Shown piece by piece: positions 20,627 to 28,948 of a stretch of DNA of 64,000 bases (positions are counted from its first letter, which is position 1; every line of letters begins with the position of its first letter). The translations under genes and the position numbers were made by a program. The notes below the pieces were generated by a model. The model was not told where the DNA came from. It saw only the letters and a program-made list of their open reading frames with translations, and ran no database searches. This DNA is from Paracidovorax avenae ATCC 19860 (GTDB taxonomy: Bacteria > Pseudomonadota > Gammaproteobacteria > Burkholderiales > Burkholderiaceae_C), in assembly GCF_000176855.2 (NCBI RefSeq), contig NC_015138.1:2604001-2668000 (forward strand). Direction: 5' to 3'.

Positions 20627-20653
20627 AAAAAGGGCGGCCCACCGGCCGCCCTT
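20627..20653 (-). terminator. Intrinsic terminator of the PAP2 lipoprotein gene
   Basis: A perfect stem AAGGGCGGCC / GGCCGCCCTT with a 4-base loop lies between the convergent DMT and lipoprotein genes. Read on the minus strand it is followed by a short T run (TTTTT), so it serves the lipoprotein gene. There is no T run in the plus direction. Confidence 0.75.
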
Positions 20654-20673
20654 CGCATGCACCGTCCGGGCCC

Positions 20674-22629
20674 TCAGGCGGCCGCGTCGATGCGCAGTTG
20701 CACGGCGTTGTTCAGGTACACCGGCGTCACGCGGTAGCCCGGCACGGACACCGCATCGAAGGCCCCGCTGAGGCCGCCATGGCGCAGCACGGTGATCTTC
20801 GAGCCCACGGCGGGGCGCACGCCCTGGGCGAATTTCACCTCGAGCGTGCCGGCCAGTGCCGCCGGGCCGTTCACGGTCAGCGTACCTGCCGTGCCGCTGG
20901 CGTTGGCCATCTGCAGCGACAGCGTGCCGCCCGGACGCTGGGTGTAGGAGCCGTTCACCGCCACGTCACCGGAGGCCGCGGTGCGCAGCGTGCCGCCGCC
21001 CACGTACACCGCACCATTGCCCAGCGCCGAGCCGCTGCCCGCCTGCAGGGTGCCTGCCGCCAGCTCGATGCCGCCCGTGAAGCTGTTGTTGCCCGCGAGC
21101 ACCAGCGTGCCGCTGCCGAGCTTCGTCAGCTTGCCGGCCCCGGCGATGTCATTGCGCCACGTATCGAGCGCGCTGAAGCCGCCCTGGGCAGCGTCCATGG
21201 TCACCGCCACGTCACCGTCGAAGCGGCCGTAGCCGTCGGCGGCGGCGAACAGGTTCAGGCGGCCCCAGCCTTCCGCGTCGTCCATGACGGGGTAGCCCGA
21301 CGGCACGGCCGTGGTCTTGAGCACCACCCGGCGCTGCAGGGCGTCCAGGTAGGGCAGGCGGGTCTCCAGCAGCACTTCCGCGCCCTTGGGCACCACGGCC
21401 GGGCGCGAAGCGTCGCCGGTCTGCGGGAAGCCGAAAGTCATGCGCCGCAGGTACTCGGAGCGGTTCGTCGCATGGTCCGCGAAACGGTCGGTGCTGGCAG
21501 GCTGCGAATGGGCGAACTGCCACAGGTCGGCGGGCGTTTTGGCGCCGGCGGCGGTCATCATCGCGCTGCGTGCCTGCTGGAAGGCCGCCGCCTTGCGGGC
21601 CGCGTTCGCGCCGGTCGCGATGCTCGCGGTGGCCACGGCCTGGCCGTGGATGCGGCCGCTGATCACATCCAGGGGGGAATGCATGCCGGCCAGGATGCGG
21701 CTCTCGCCCAGTTCCAGCCCGCGCGCGACCATTTCCTGGAAGCGCTCCGGCACCAGGTAGGCCATGGCGATGGAACTGCGCACCGCCTCGGCCGTGTGGC
21801 CGCTGGTGAAGCCGCCGTCGGTGGTCGGCGTGGTGCTGCGCGCCGGGAGCAGGGCGGGCACCACCTGCACGGCGCTGCTCCAGCGCCAGGGCCGCGCGTA
21901 CTTGTAGAAGCGCTTGGCGGGCTCCGTTGAGCCGTTCTCGCCGATCCCGCCGACGAAATCCACCGCCGTGCCGAAAGCGGCGTTGGCGCTGCCGCCCACG
22001 CCCGTGTTGTTGCCGCCATCGTTGTACACCACGGTCGTCGCATCGGCCGGGATCGCGGTGATGGTGGTCGTCTGCTGCGCGGCAGCACGCCATGCGGTCG
22101 TCAGCGGCCCCATGCCGTCGCTCACGCTGTAGGCCTTGCCGCGGCGGTCGTCCAGGTAGGCCAGGAGTTCCTGCGCGGGAGTGCGGCGGCCCGTGGCATC
22201 GACCACGTACTGGATATTGCGCGCATGCACCTGGGCATTGAGCACCGTCCCGTCGGTCGCGTCGCCGGGAATGCCGCTCCAGGTGGAGGGCGTTATGGCC
22301 GGGAAGGCTCCGTTCGCGGTGGCGCTCACGCCTGCATCCACCAGCAGCGTGGACGGCTTCCAGATCGAGAGGAAGCCCGACAGCACCCGCACGCCGGCAT
22401 TGGTCTCGAGCGTGGCATAGCGCGCATCGCCGCGCTGGTTCGTCGCGGCGTTGTCCACGAAGGGCGGAACCGTCGTTTCGTTGGGAACGGGGGCGGTGTC
22501 CGCCTTGCCGAGTCCTGGCGGGGGCGCGGGAACGGCGCTGATGCCGGAACCGCCGCCACCGCAGGCGGAGAGCGCGAAGGCAGCGGCAAGCGCCAGGATC
22601 AGGGGACGGCGGGAGAGGGAGATCGTCAT
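20674..22629 (-). CDS. PAP2-type acid phosphatase lipoprotein with C-terminal autotransporter-type repeat (PATR)
   Basis: A 651-aa exported protein. The signal peptide ends in a lipobox LSAC (C23) followed by GGGGSG, so it is a predicted lipoprotein. The middle has the three PAP2 motifs: KRFYKYARP (KX6RP), FTSGHTAEA (in place of PSGH) and SRILAGMHSPLDV (SRX5HX3D). The C-terminal third carries the passenger repeat signature GSGTLVLAGNNSFTGG followed by beta-rich sequence, but no beta-barrel and no C-terminal aromatic. Class A acid phosphatase activity is expected. Start ATG 22629; an upstream in-frame extension would hide the signal peptide. Confidence 0.82.
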   Translation of the reverse strand: MTISLSRRPLILALAAAFALSACGGGGSGISAVPAPPPGLGKADTAPVPNETTVPPFVDNAATNQRGDARYATLETNAGVRVLSGFLSIWKPSTLLVDAGVSATANGAFPAITPSTWSGIPGDATDGTVLNAQVHARNIQYVVDATGRRTPAQELLAYLDDRRGKAYSVSDGMGPLTTAWRAAAQQTTTITAIPADATTVVYNDGGNNTGVGGSANAAFGTAVDFVGGIGENGSTEPAKRFYKYARPWRWSSAVQVVPALLPARSTTPTTDGGFTSGHTAEAVRSSIAMAYLVPERFQEMVARGLELGESRILAGMHSPLDVISGRIHGQAVATASIATGANAARKAAAFQQARSAMMTAAGAKTPADLWQFAHSQPASTDRFADHATNRSEYLRRMTFGFPQTGDASRPAVVPKGAEVLLETRLPYLDALQRRVVLKTTAVPSGYPVMDDAEGWGRLNLFAAADGYGRFDGDVAVTMDAAQGGFSALDTWRNDIAGAGKLTKLGSGTLVLAGNNSFTGGIELAAGTLQAGSGSALGNGAVYVGGGTLRTAASGDVAVNGSYTQRPGGTLSLQMANASGTAGTLTVNGPAALAGTLEVKFAQGVRPAVGSKITVLRHGGLSGAFDAVSVPGYRVTPVYLNNAVQLRIDAAA

Positions 22630-22851
22630 GGTGTGGGAGGAAAGCAGGCCAACGGAGCCCTCGGCGGGCTCCAGAGAGAACGGGCTCCCCGGGAGCCCGC
22701 AGCGGCGCACTGTAGAGCGCGCGCATGACGGTTCCGTGACGTCGGCCCGCCCCCCTGACGGCGGCTCCCTCCGCTGTAAAAGCCCGACAATGCTGCGAAA
22801 TTTGTTGCAACTTGTGTGCCGAGGCCTCCGTGGCACGCTAGCATCCGGGCC

Positions 22852-23109
22852 ATGGATGTCGCTCCGACTGCTCCCCTGGCTCCCCCCGCCCTTCCTGCGG
22901 AACGACCGCAGGGATGGGGCGAGTTCTTCCACATGCCGGTTTTTCATCCGGGAACCCGGGTCCGGTTCGGAGAACGCCTGGAAACCGTCAGCCACATCAC
23001 CATCCGTCGCCACGACCTGTGCGTCCATCTCGTGGGGCACGATTCGCCCGTGGCCCCCGAGAAGCTGGTGCTGCAGCCCAGCGTGTTCGTCACCTGCCGC
23101 ATGCCCTGA
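22852..23109 (+). CDS. Hypothetical small protein
   Basis: An 85-aa protein I do not recognise. It has an Ala/Pro-rich N-terminus (about 1-18) and a compact C-terminal half with HMPVFHPGTRVRFGERLETVSHITIRR, which reads like a small beta-barrel fold. No membrane segment or signal is visible. Codon use matches the neighbours (GC at third positions). It faces psd convergently with 27 nt between stops. The start ATG 22852 was chosen over an in-frame ATG at 22816 because no ribosome-binding site precedes that one. Confidence 0.6.
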   Translation: MDVAPTAPLAPPALPAERPQGWGEFFHMPVFHPGTRVRFGERLETVSHITIRRHDLCVHLVGHDSPVAPEKLVLQPSVFVTCRMP

Positions 23110-23136
23110 CGGGCGTGTGGCGACGGAATGCCGCCG

Positions 23137-23991
23137 TCAGGCCTCGGGCGGAAGGCCCATGGGTTCGCCCAGCCGAACGGCACGGGCGGGCTCCCAGGTG
23201 TCGGCAAAACGCAGGGCCCCGGGTTCGAAGAGCAGGACCACCGTCGAGCCGAGCATGAACCGGCCCATTTCCTCTCCCTTGCGCAGCAGCACTTCCGGGC
23301 CGTCCTCATAGGTCCACTGGCGCAGGCCCGCGGTACGCGGCGGGTTGACCGTGCCATGCCAGACCGTGGCCATGCTGCCCACGATGGTGGCTCCCACCAG
23401 CACCAGGGCCATCGAGCCCAGCGGCGTGTCGAACAGGCAGACCACCCGCTCGTTGCGCGCGAACAATCCCGGAACGCCGCGGGCCGTGAGCGGATTCACC
23501 GAGAACAGGGTACCCGGCACGTAGATCATGCGGCGCAGCCGGCCATCGCAGGGCATGTGGATGCGGTGGTAGTCGCGCGGGCTCAGGTAGATGGTGGCGA
23601 AGCTGCCGTCCGCGAAACGGGCAGCCTCCTGCGCATTGCCGCCCAGCAGCGCCGTGGTGGAGTAACGGTGGCCCTTGGCCTGGAAGATCTGGTCCCTGTC
23701 GATGCGGCCGAACTGGCTTACAGCGCCGTCCACCGGGCAGACGGCGGGAGCGTCCGCGATGGGTCGCGCGCCTGCGCGCAGTGCGCGCGTGAAGAAATCG
23801 TTGAAGGTGGCGTAGCTGGCGATGTCCGGGTTCTCGGCCTCGGACATGTCCACCTTGTAGCGGGCCACGAAACGGCGGATGGCGGCCGTGGTGCGGGTGC
23901 CTGCGCGCGCGGAGGCGAAGCGGCCGGCCAGCGAGGTCAGGGCCCGCTTGGGCAGCAGGTATTGCGGAAGAACGGCGAGGCGATCTGGCAC
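23137..23991 (-). CDS. psd: Phosphatidylserine decarboxylase
   Basis: A 284-aa membrane-associated pyruvoyl enzyme making phosphatidylethanolamine. The self-cleavage motif LGST is in [16 protein letters not shown] near residue 249, where Ser becomes the pyruvoyl group. Other marks are [24 protein letters not shown] and [16 protein letters not shown]. The start chosen is GTG 23991, which gives the family N-terminus [15 protein letters not shown] and has AGGAG 5 nt upstream. An ATG at 24021 would add ten residues. Confidence 0.93.
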   Translation of the reverse strand: MPDRLAVLPQYLLPKRALTSLAGRFASARAGTRTTAAIRRFVARYKVDMSEAENPDIASYATFNDFFTRALRAGARPIADAPAVCPVDGAVSQFGRIDRDQIFQAKGHRYSTTALLGGNAQEAARFADGSFATIYLSPRDYHRIHMPCDGRLRRMIYVPGTLFSVNPLTARGVPGLFARNERVVCLFDTPLGSMALVLVGATIVGSMATVWHGTVNPPRTAGLRQWTYEDGPEVLLRKGEEMGRFMLGSTVVLLFEPGALRFADTWEPARAVRLGEPMGLPPEA

Positions 23992-24557
23992 GGAGGCTCC
24001 TGCGGCGAAAGGGCCGGCCATTCTAGGGCCTGTCCAACGGCCGTGAATGCGAGGGCCCCCTGGAGAGCGTTCCGGACGCTGTGTGCGCCTTGCACCCTGC
24101 GGCAGCACAGCCCGGCCGTGCGGCGGGGACGGGTGGGGCGGGGGCTGGGTCTTTTATTTCCTGCCGGGGCCCCCATTTATGCAGCAGGGCTGGAAATGGC
24201 GGGTTTCCGGGCCGGCCGCAGGCCTGTCGTTTCCCCGCCGGCGCGTTTTGGCAACGCCGCGCGAGAGGCCCCGTGCTGCACGGTACAATTGACAGGTTTT
24301 GCACCGGCCCGCCCAGGCCCTGCGCGCCCAGGATTGGCAGTAAAAGAGCAAAAAGAGAAAAGAGAACCGGCGGCACTGGCCGCTTTCCATGCTCGGCAGC
24401 GCAGCGTTCATTCTGGCATCGCATGCCAGGCCTGGACGTAACGAAGCGCTTGCTTTTGCATCGCCGGCCCCGGCAGCCCGCGCCTGATTTCCCGTCTGTT
24501 ATGCATGCCCGGAGCCTGCTGTCGTACCGGTCCGGATTTTTAATTTCTAGTTGAACC
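23992..24557. other. Long intergenic region upstream of infA with possible cold-shock-type leader
   Basis: About 565 bp separate psd and infA. TACAAT (24284-24289) is the best -10-like hexamer, and TTGACA (24289-24294) overlaps it, but neither has a good partner at 16-18 bp. If transcription starts near here the infA leader would be about 260 nt. The last 20 bases before the infA ATG (TTTTTAATTTCTAGTTGAACC) contain no clear Shine-Dalgarno sequence. Open frames in this stretch look random. Confidence 0.4.
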
Positions 24558-24812
24558 ATGGCTAAAGAAGAACTCATCGAAATGCAGGGCTCCGTGACGG
24601 AAGTGCTGCCGGATTCGCGATTTCGTGTCACGCTGGACAACGGGCATCAATTGATCGCCTACACCGGCGGCAAGATGCGCAAGCACCACATCCGCATCCT
24701 GGCGGGTGACAAGGTGTCCCTCGAAATGTCGCCCTACGACCTCACCAAGGGTCGCATCACCTTCCGTCACCTGCCTGGCCGCGGTCCCGGCCCGTCGTCC
24801 GGCTCCCGCTGA
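24558..24812 (+). CDS. infA: Translation initiation factor IF-1 (C-terminally extended paralogue)
   Basis: An 84-aa S1/OB-fold protein. [20 protein letters not shown] and [20 protein letters not shown] are diagnostic IF-1 sequence. IF-1 binds the ribosomal A site during initiation. The usual 72-residue protein ends in KGRIxFRxR; here [13 protein letters not shown] leads into an extra Gly/Pro/Ser tail of about 12 residues. Betaproteobacteria often carry a second infA of this type away from the ribosomal protein operon, and the isolated position beside tRNA-Pro fits that. Confidence 0.95.
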   Translation: MAKEELIEMQGSVTEVLPDSRFRVTLDNGHQLIAYTGGKMRKHHIRILAGDKVSLEMSPYDLTKGRITFRHLPGRGPGPSSGSR

Positions 24813-24915
24813 GCGCACCTGCGGGCCGCGGTATTTGTCGGGCCTTGCAAATAATGTGCTGGAATCGGCCCGCTGGCCCGGAACGGGCTTCGCGGCGGGT
24901 TAGAATGCCAGTTGT

Positions 24916-24992
24916 CGGAGCGTAGCGCAGCCTGGTAGCGCATCTGCTTTGGGAGCAGAGGGTCGCGAGTTCGAATCCCGCCGCTCCGACCA
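24916..24992 (+). tRNA. tRNA-Pro (anticodon TGG)
   Basis: A 77-nt cloverleaf beginning CGGAGCG and ending CGCTCCGACCA, with the CCA encoded. The acceptor stem pairs fully. The D-arm is GCGCAGCCTGGTAGCGC, the anticodon stem-loop CTGCTTTGGGAGCAG with anticodon TGG, and the T-arm GCGAGTTCGAATCCCGC. C1 is typical of proline tRNAs. A TAGAAT box at 24901-24906 lies about 10 bp before it and is a likely -10 element. Confidence 0.97.
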
Positions 24993-25000
24993 TTGATGTC

Positions 25001-25039
25001 AAGGGGTCAGGTCCACAAGGCCTGGCCCCTTTTGTCTTT
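25001..25039 (+). terminator. Intrinsic terminator after tRNA-Pro
   Basis: The stem AAGGGGTCAGG / CCTGGCCCCTT has one mismatch and a 9-base loop and runs into TTTTGTCTTT, 9 bp after the tRNA CCA end. Confidence 0.85.
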
Positions 25040-25238
25040 GTGCCATTTCATCCGTCCGGCGCCTGGCCTCGACGGGTTCGCTCCCTGGAGCCTCTGGCAT
25101 GGGCGAGCTACGTCGTGATACAGGCGCGTGACACGTCCGGGCCATGATGTCGGGTTCACGCGTTTCTTCGCCCGTTCCCTGCAGGAGCGATGCTGCCGAG
25201 CCCTTCGCAAGGCAGTCTGGCGGGCCTCATCATTCACC

Positions 25239-25826
25239 ATGTCCATTGAAATTTTTGGCGACAGCCTCATGCGCGGCCCTGGTATCAGCATGGCCATTCC
25301 CCGAACCATGATGTCCCTGCGGCCCGGCTGGGTGGTCGAAGACCGCTCCGCCATCGGCCTGCTGATGCAGGATCTGATCCTCGGCTACAAGGAGCCGTAC
25401 CCGGATGCGCCGGCAGATGCCTATCCGCTCGGGCCGCAGCCGCCCTTCAACGCCATCCGTCGCAGGGGACAGATCATCGTGATCGGCCTCGGGCTCAACG
25501 ATGCCCTGGAAATGCGCAGCGTCGAACAATACGAGGCCGACCTGCGCGATGCCCTGCGGATCGTCCATTCCGAGTGGCGCACGCCCATCCTGACCGGCAT
25601 CGTGGACGTGCCGGTGGCCGACCTCTTCACGCCAGAGCGCGTACAGCGCCGCCACGAGCTGAACCAGGTGACCCTCCGGGTGGCCGAGCAGATGGGGGTC
25701 TCGCACGCGCGCTGGGGAGAGGACTACCGCGGCGTGGGCGACGTGATCGACAACATCCATCGCACGCAGGCTGCCAGCGACCGGCTGGCAGCGCTGCTGG
25801 TCGAGGCCATCGAGCGCACTTTCTGA
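25239..25826 (+). CDS. SGNH/GDSL-family hydrolase
   Basis: A 195-aa cytoplasmic hydrolase. Block I is IFGDSLMRG with nucleophile S9, block III is GLGLNDAL (GxxND pattern), and the catalytic Asp/His pair is DNIH in GDVIDNIHRTQ, so the catalytic set looks complete. No signal peptide is present. The ATG at 25239 was preferred because the in-frame extension from 25128 covers low-complexity sequence that follows the tRNA terminator. The substrate is probably an ester (lysophospholipid or acetylated sugar), which cannot be decided. It stands alone between the terminator and the DUF1624 gene. Confidence 0.8.
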   Translation: MSIEIFGDSLMRGPGISMAIPRTMMSLRPGWVVEDRSAIGLLMQDLILGYKEPYPDAPADAYPLGPQPPFNAIRRRGQIIVIGLGLNDALEMRSVEQYEADLRDALRIVHSEWRTPILTGIVDVPVADLFTPERVQRRHELNQVTLRVAEQMGVSHARWGEDYRGVGDVIDNIHRTQAASDRLAALLVEAIERTF

Positions 25827-25936
25827 GTCCGGGCTCGGCCACCGCCACGGATGGGCAGGTGGCTGCCGTGGCCGCCTTAACATCGCGGGGCTGCCGTCCC
25901 GGGACGGCGGCGTGTTGACCCACCCGCAGTCCAGGC

Positions 25937-26734
25937 ATGGCACGTCCTTCCCGAATCCATACCCCACCCCTGTCGCAGACCCCTGGCGGCAACGCGCGCG
26001 CCGACGCCGTCGATGCGCTGCGCGGCGTCGCCATGGTCTGGATGACCGTCTTCCACTTCTGCTTCGACCTCAGCCACTTCGGCTACTGGCCGCAGGATTT
26101 CCGGGGCGACCCGGCCTGGACGATGCAGCGGACGGCCATCGTCAGCCTGTTCCTCTTCTGCGCAGGACTGGGCCAGGCGCTCGCCTGGCAGCAGGGCGTG
26201 GGCTGGCGCCGGTTCGGCCAGCGCTGGGTGCGGATCGCCGGCTGCGCATTGCTGGTGAGCGCCGGGTCCTACCTCATGTTCCCGCGCAGCTACATCCATT
26301 TCGGCGTGCTGCACGGCATGGCCGTGATGCTGGTGGTGGCCCGCTGTACGGCGGGGTGGGGCGGCTGGCTGTGGCCGGCCGGCGCCCTGGCCCTGGCGGC
26401 ACCGTGGGCGGGTGGGTGGTTGCTGACCGGGCCGACGGCCGACTGGGCGCCCTGGTTCAACAGCAATGCGCTGAACTGGCTGGGCGTGGTGTCCCGCAAG
26501 CCGTTCACCGAAGACTACGTGCCCGTGCTGCCGTGGCTGGGCGTGATGTGGTGGGGGCTGGCCGCAGGGCAGTGGGCGCTGCGCCGCCGTCCGGGCTGGC
26601 TGGCGATGCCGGTGCACCGGAATGTGCGCCCCCTGGCGGTGCTGGGGAGCTGGAGCCTGAGCTACTACATGCTGCACCAGCCGGTGCTCATCGGCGCGTT
26701 GCTGGCCACGGGGTGGCTGCTGGGCCGCCCATGA
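25937..26734 (+). CDS. DUF1624 (heparan-alpha-glucosaminide N-acetyltransferase catalytic domain-like) membrane protein
   Basis: A 265-aa integral membrane protein with about seven hydrophobic segments. The first follows RADAVDALRGVAMVWMTVFHFCFDLSHFG, which carries the family's ALRG and HFxFDL signatures. SYYMLHQPVLIGAL is close to the C-terminus, as in YeiB/HGSNAT-type proteins. These are thought to transfer acyl groups across the membrane; the actual substrate is unknown. The gene ends 2 nt before a strong bidirectional terminator. Confidence 0.85.
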   Translation: MARPSRIHTPPLSQTPGGNARADAVDALRGVAMVWMTVFHFCFDLSHFGYWPQDFRGDPAWTMQRTAIVSLFLFCAGLGQALAWQQGVGWRRFGQRWVRIAGCALLVSAGSYLMFPRSYIHFGVLHGMAVMLVVARCTAGWGGWLWPAGALALAAPWAGGWLLTGPTADWAPWFNSNALNWLGVVSRKPFTEDYVPVLPWLGVMWWGLAAGQWALRRRPGWLAMPVHRNVRPLAVLGSWSLSYYMLHQPVLIGALLATGWLLGRP

Positions 26735-26762
26735 AAAAACGCGGCCATGGCCGCGTTTTTCT
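26735..26762. terminator. Bidirectional intrinsic terminator
   Basis: The palindrome CGCGGCCATGGCCGCG (26740-26755) is flanked by six A on the left and TTTTTCTC on the right. It can stop the DUF1624 transcript in the plus direction and the selO-msrB-yciB-bolA-PPIase operon in the minus direction. Confidence 0.88.
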
Positions 26763-26782
26763 CTGCAAGGTCGCCAGGCCGA

Positions 26783-27568
26783 TCACTCGACCTTGGCCTT
26801 GGCGCGCAGGTCTTCCTGGAACTTGGCCAGCTTCTGCTGCTGCAGTTGCTGTGCGATCTGCGGCTTGACTTCGTCCAGCTTGGGCAGCTTGGCTTCACGA
26901 ACGTCGTCCAGGCGGATGACGTGCCAGCCGAACTGCGTCTTGACCGGGGTCTGCGTCATCTTGCCCTTGTCGAGCTTCACGAGGGCCTGGGTGAATTCAG
27001 CCACGTAGCTGCTCGGGGTGGCCCAGTCGAGGTCGCCGCCACGGGCTCCGGATCCGGGATCCTTGGACTGCTTCTTGGCGATGTCCTCGAACTTCGCACC
27101 CTTCTTGATGGAGGCGATGATGGCCTTGGCCTGGTCTTCAGTCTCCACCAGGATGTGGCTGGCCTTGTATTCCTTGCCGGTGTTGGCGGCGACGTACTTG
27201 TCGTACTCGGCCTGGATCTCGGCGTCGGTGACGGGGTTGGCCTTCTGGTAGTCGGCGAACAGCTCGCGGATCAGGATGGTCTGGCGTGCCAGTTCCATCT
27301 GGTCCTTCACGTTCTGCGAGCCTTCCAGGCCCCGCTTCTGCGCTTCCTGCAGGAAGATCTCGCGGGCGATCACTTCTTCCTTGATCTGACCTTCGATCTC
27401 GGGGGTGATGGGCCGGCCGGAGCGTTCGACCTGCTGCTTCAGGACTTCGACGCGTTCCTTGGGCACGGCCTTGCCATTCACGACGGCAACGTTCTGCGCG
27501 ATGGCGGGCAGGGCGGACGTGCCCAGCACGGCAGCGGCCACAAGGCCGGACAAGAGCTTTTTCTTCAT
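26783..27568 (-). CDS. Periplasmic parvulin-type peptidyl-prolyl isomerase (PrsA/SurA-like)
   Basis: A 261-aa exported foldase. The signal peptide MKKKLLSGLVAAAVLGTSAL ends near AIAQN. A SurA-N-like helical region (about 45-125) precedes a PpiC domain (about 128-225) with YKASHILVETEDQAKAI, SKDPGSGARGGDLDW and TQFGWHVIRLDDVR. The C-terminal LQQQKLAKFQEDLRAKAKVE is a charged helix. It assists outer-membrane and periplasmic protein folding. It follows bolA after 76 nt and is probably the last gene of the operon ending at the terminator near 26750. Confidence 0.92.
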   Translation of the reverse strand: MKKKLLSGLVAAAVLGTSALPAIAQNVAVVNGKAVPKERVEVLKQQVERSGRPITPEIEGQIKEEVIAREIFLQEAQKRGLEGSQNVKDQMELARQTILIRELFADYQKANPVTDAEIQAEYDKYVAANTGKEYKASHILVETEDQAKAIIASIKKGAKFEDIAKKQSKDPGSGARGGDLDWATPSSYVAEFTQALVKLDKGKMTQTPVKTQFGWHVIRLDDVREAKLPKLDEVKPQIAQQLQQQKLAKFQEDLRAKAKVE

Positions 27569-27644
27569 TGGGAAATCCACAAAAAGGAAAGGGCAGGCTG
27601 CACGGTGTGCGCCATGGGGGCCCTGGACGTGGGAATCAAGACGA

Positions 27645-27911
27645 TCAGAGAACTTCAATCGCGATGGCGTGCGCACCCTGGTCAATGAACTCCTGCAGCG
27701 CATCATACACAAGGCGGTGCCGTGCTACGCGGCTGTGCTCCGTAAACAAAGGTGACGAGATGCGTACCCGGAAATGCGTGCCCGCACCGGTTCCGTTAGC
27801 CCCGGCGTGGCCCGCGTGGGCCGCGCTTTCGTCGAGCACCTCGAGCAGGCTGGGCGCCAGGGTTTCGCGCAGCTTGCGCTCCATGGCCTGCGCCGTGATG
27901 CCGCCGCTCAT
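27645..27911 (-). CDS. bolA: BolA family protein
   Basis: An 88-aa BolA protein with the class II KH-like fold marks: [26 protein letters not shown], where His in the SRVARHR segment matches the family iron-sulfur ligand, then [12 protein letters not shown]. BolA works with monothiol glutaredoxins in iron-sulfur cluster handling and affects morphology under stress. An insertion of about ten Gly/Ala/His residues ([13 protein letters not shown]) sits before the first strand. The start ATG overlaps the yciB stop by four bases. Confidence 0.9.
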   Translation of the reverse strand: MSGGITAQAMERKLRETLAPSLLEVLDESAAHAGHAGANGTGAGTHFRVRISSPLFTEHSRVARHRLVYDALQEFIDQGAHAIAIEVL

Positions 27912-28477
27912 GGCTTCGCGTCCTCCGGCGCCGTGCGGGCGCTGTCCTGCGGCTCCTTCATGTAGCGGCTCAGGTAGAGCGCCTGGCCGATCACGAAAAC
28001 GGCCATCAGCCCGATGCCGCCGAAGAGCTTGAAGGTCACCCAGGTGTCGGTGCTGAAGGCATGCGCCACCCACAGGTTGATGGCGCCCATCGCGGCGAAG
28101 AATGCCGTCCAGCTCCAGTTCATGGCGCGCCATGCGGCCTCGGGCAGTTCCATCTGCCCGCCCATGAGCGTGCGGATGAGGTTCTTGCGGAAGAACAGCT
28201 GGCCGACCAGCAGCGCGCTCCCCATCAGCCAGTAGAGGACGGTGGGTTTCCACTTGATGAAGGTGTCGCTGTGGGAGAGCAGCGTGGCGCCGCCGAACAC
28301 CACGATCACGCCGAGGCTGACCCACTGCATCGGTTCGACCCGGCCGTGCCGTATGCGCAGGTAGGCGATCTGGGCCACGGTGGCGGCGATCGCCACGGCC
28401 GTGGCCGTGTAGATGCCCCAGACCTTGAAGGCCACGAAGAACAGGATGATGGGGAAGAAGTCGATCAGCAGTTTCAT
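27908..28477 (-). CDS. yciB: Inner membrane-spanning protein YciB (IspZ, septation protein A)
   Basis: A 189-aa polytopic protein beginning [20 protein letters not shown], the invariant family opening, with five or six membrane spans. [19 protein letters not shown] is characteristic. YciB contributes to cell-envelope synthesis and division. It is followed by bolA with a 4-nt overlap, and lies 57 nt after msrB, a gene order I recall from other Burkholderiales. Confidence 0.95.
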   Translation of the reverse strand: MKLLIDFFPIILFFVAFKVWGIYTATAVAIAATVAQIAYLRIRHGRVEPMQWVSLGVIVVFGGATLLSHSDTFIKWKPTVLYWLMGSALLVGQLFFRKNLIRTLMGGQMELPEAAWRAMNWSWTAFFAAMGAINLWVAHAFSTDTWVTFKLFGGIGLMAVFVIGQALYLSRYMKEPQDSARTAPEDAKP

Positions 28478-28534
28478 AGATGGGGCAGGGCGGTTGCCGG
28501 GCTCGTCATGCGCGTGTCGCGCGCCGTCGCTGGA

Positions 28535-28948
28535 TCAGGCGCCGTCCGGCTCGAAGTCCAGCGACGCGGAATTCATGCAGTAGCGCAGCCCGGTGGGCGC
28601 GGGGCCGTCCTCGAACACATGGCCGAGGTGGGCCCCGCATTGTGCACACACCGTCTCGGTGCGGACCATGCCGTGGCTGCGGTCCACAATTTCGCGGATG
28701 GCTCCGGGCACCGCCTGGGAGAAGCTGGGCCAGCCGCAGCCGGCGTCGAACTTGGTGACGGAATCGAACAGCTTGGCGCCGCAGCAGACGCAGTGGTAGC
28801 TGCCGTCATCCCAGTGGGCTTCGTACTTGCCGGTGAAGGGGCGCTCGGTGGCCGCATGCCGCGTGACCTGCCAGGCCACGGGTTCGGCCCCCTTGTCCTT
28901 CAGCAGCGCCTGCCATTCGGCGTCGGTCTTCTGGATGGGGTAGGTCAT
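28535..28948 (-). CDS. msrB: Peptide-methionine (R)-S-oxide reductase MsrB
   Basis: A 137-aa cytoplasmic repair enzyme that reduces methionine R-sulfoxide. Zinc ligands are C53/C56 (CVCC) and C101/C104 (CAQC); the catalytic cysteine is C124 in [12 protein letters not shown]. Start ATG 28948 overlaps the last codons of selO by four bases, coupling two genes linked to redox protection. Confidence 0.95.
   Translation of the reverse strand: MTYPIQKTDAEWQALLKDKGAEPVAWQVTRHAATERPFTGKYEAHWDDGSYHCVCCGAKLFDSVTKFDAGCGWPSFSQAVPGAIREIVDRSHGMVRTETVCAQCGAHLGHVFEDGPAPTGLRYCMNSASLDFEPDGA

Noticed and set aside
24081-24554. A 157-codon frame between psd and infA as a possible gene
   Set aside because: No ribosome-binding site, atypical composition with many Arg, Cys and Ser residues, and lower third-position GC bias than the neighbours.
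25040-25238. A plant-inducible (PIP-type) promoter before the SGNH hydrolase
   Set aside because: Several TTCGC half-sites occur, but none is paired at the required 15-bp spacing.
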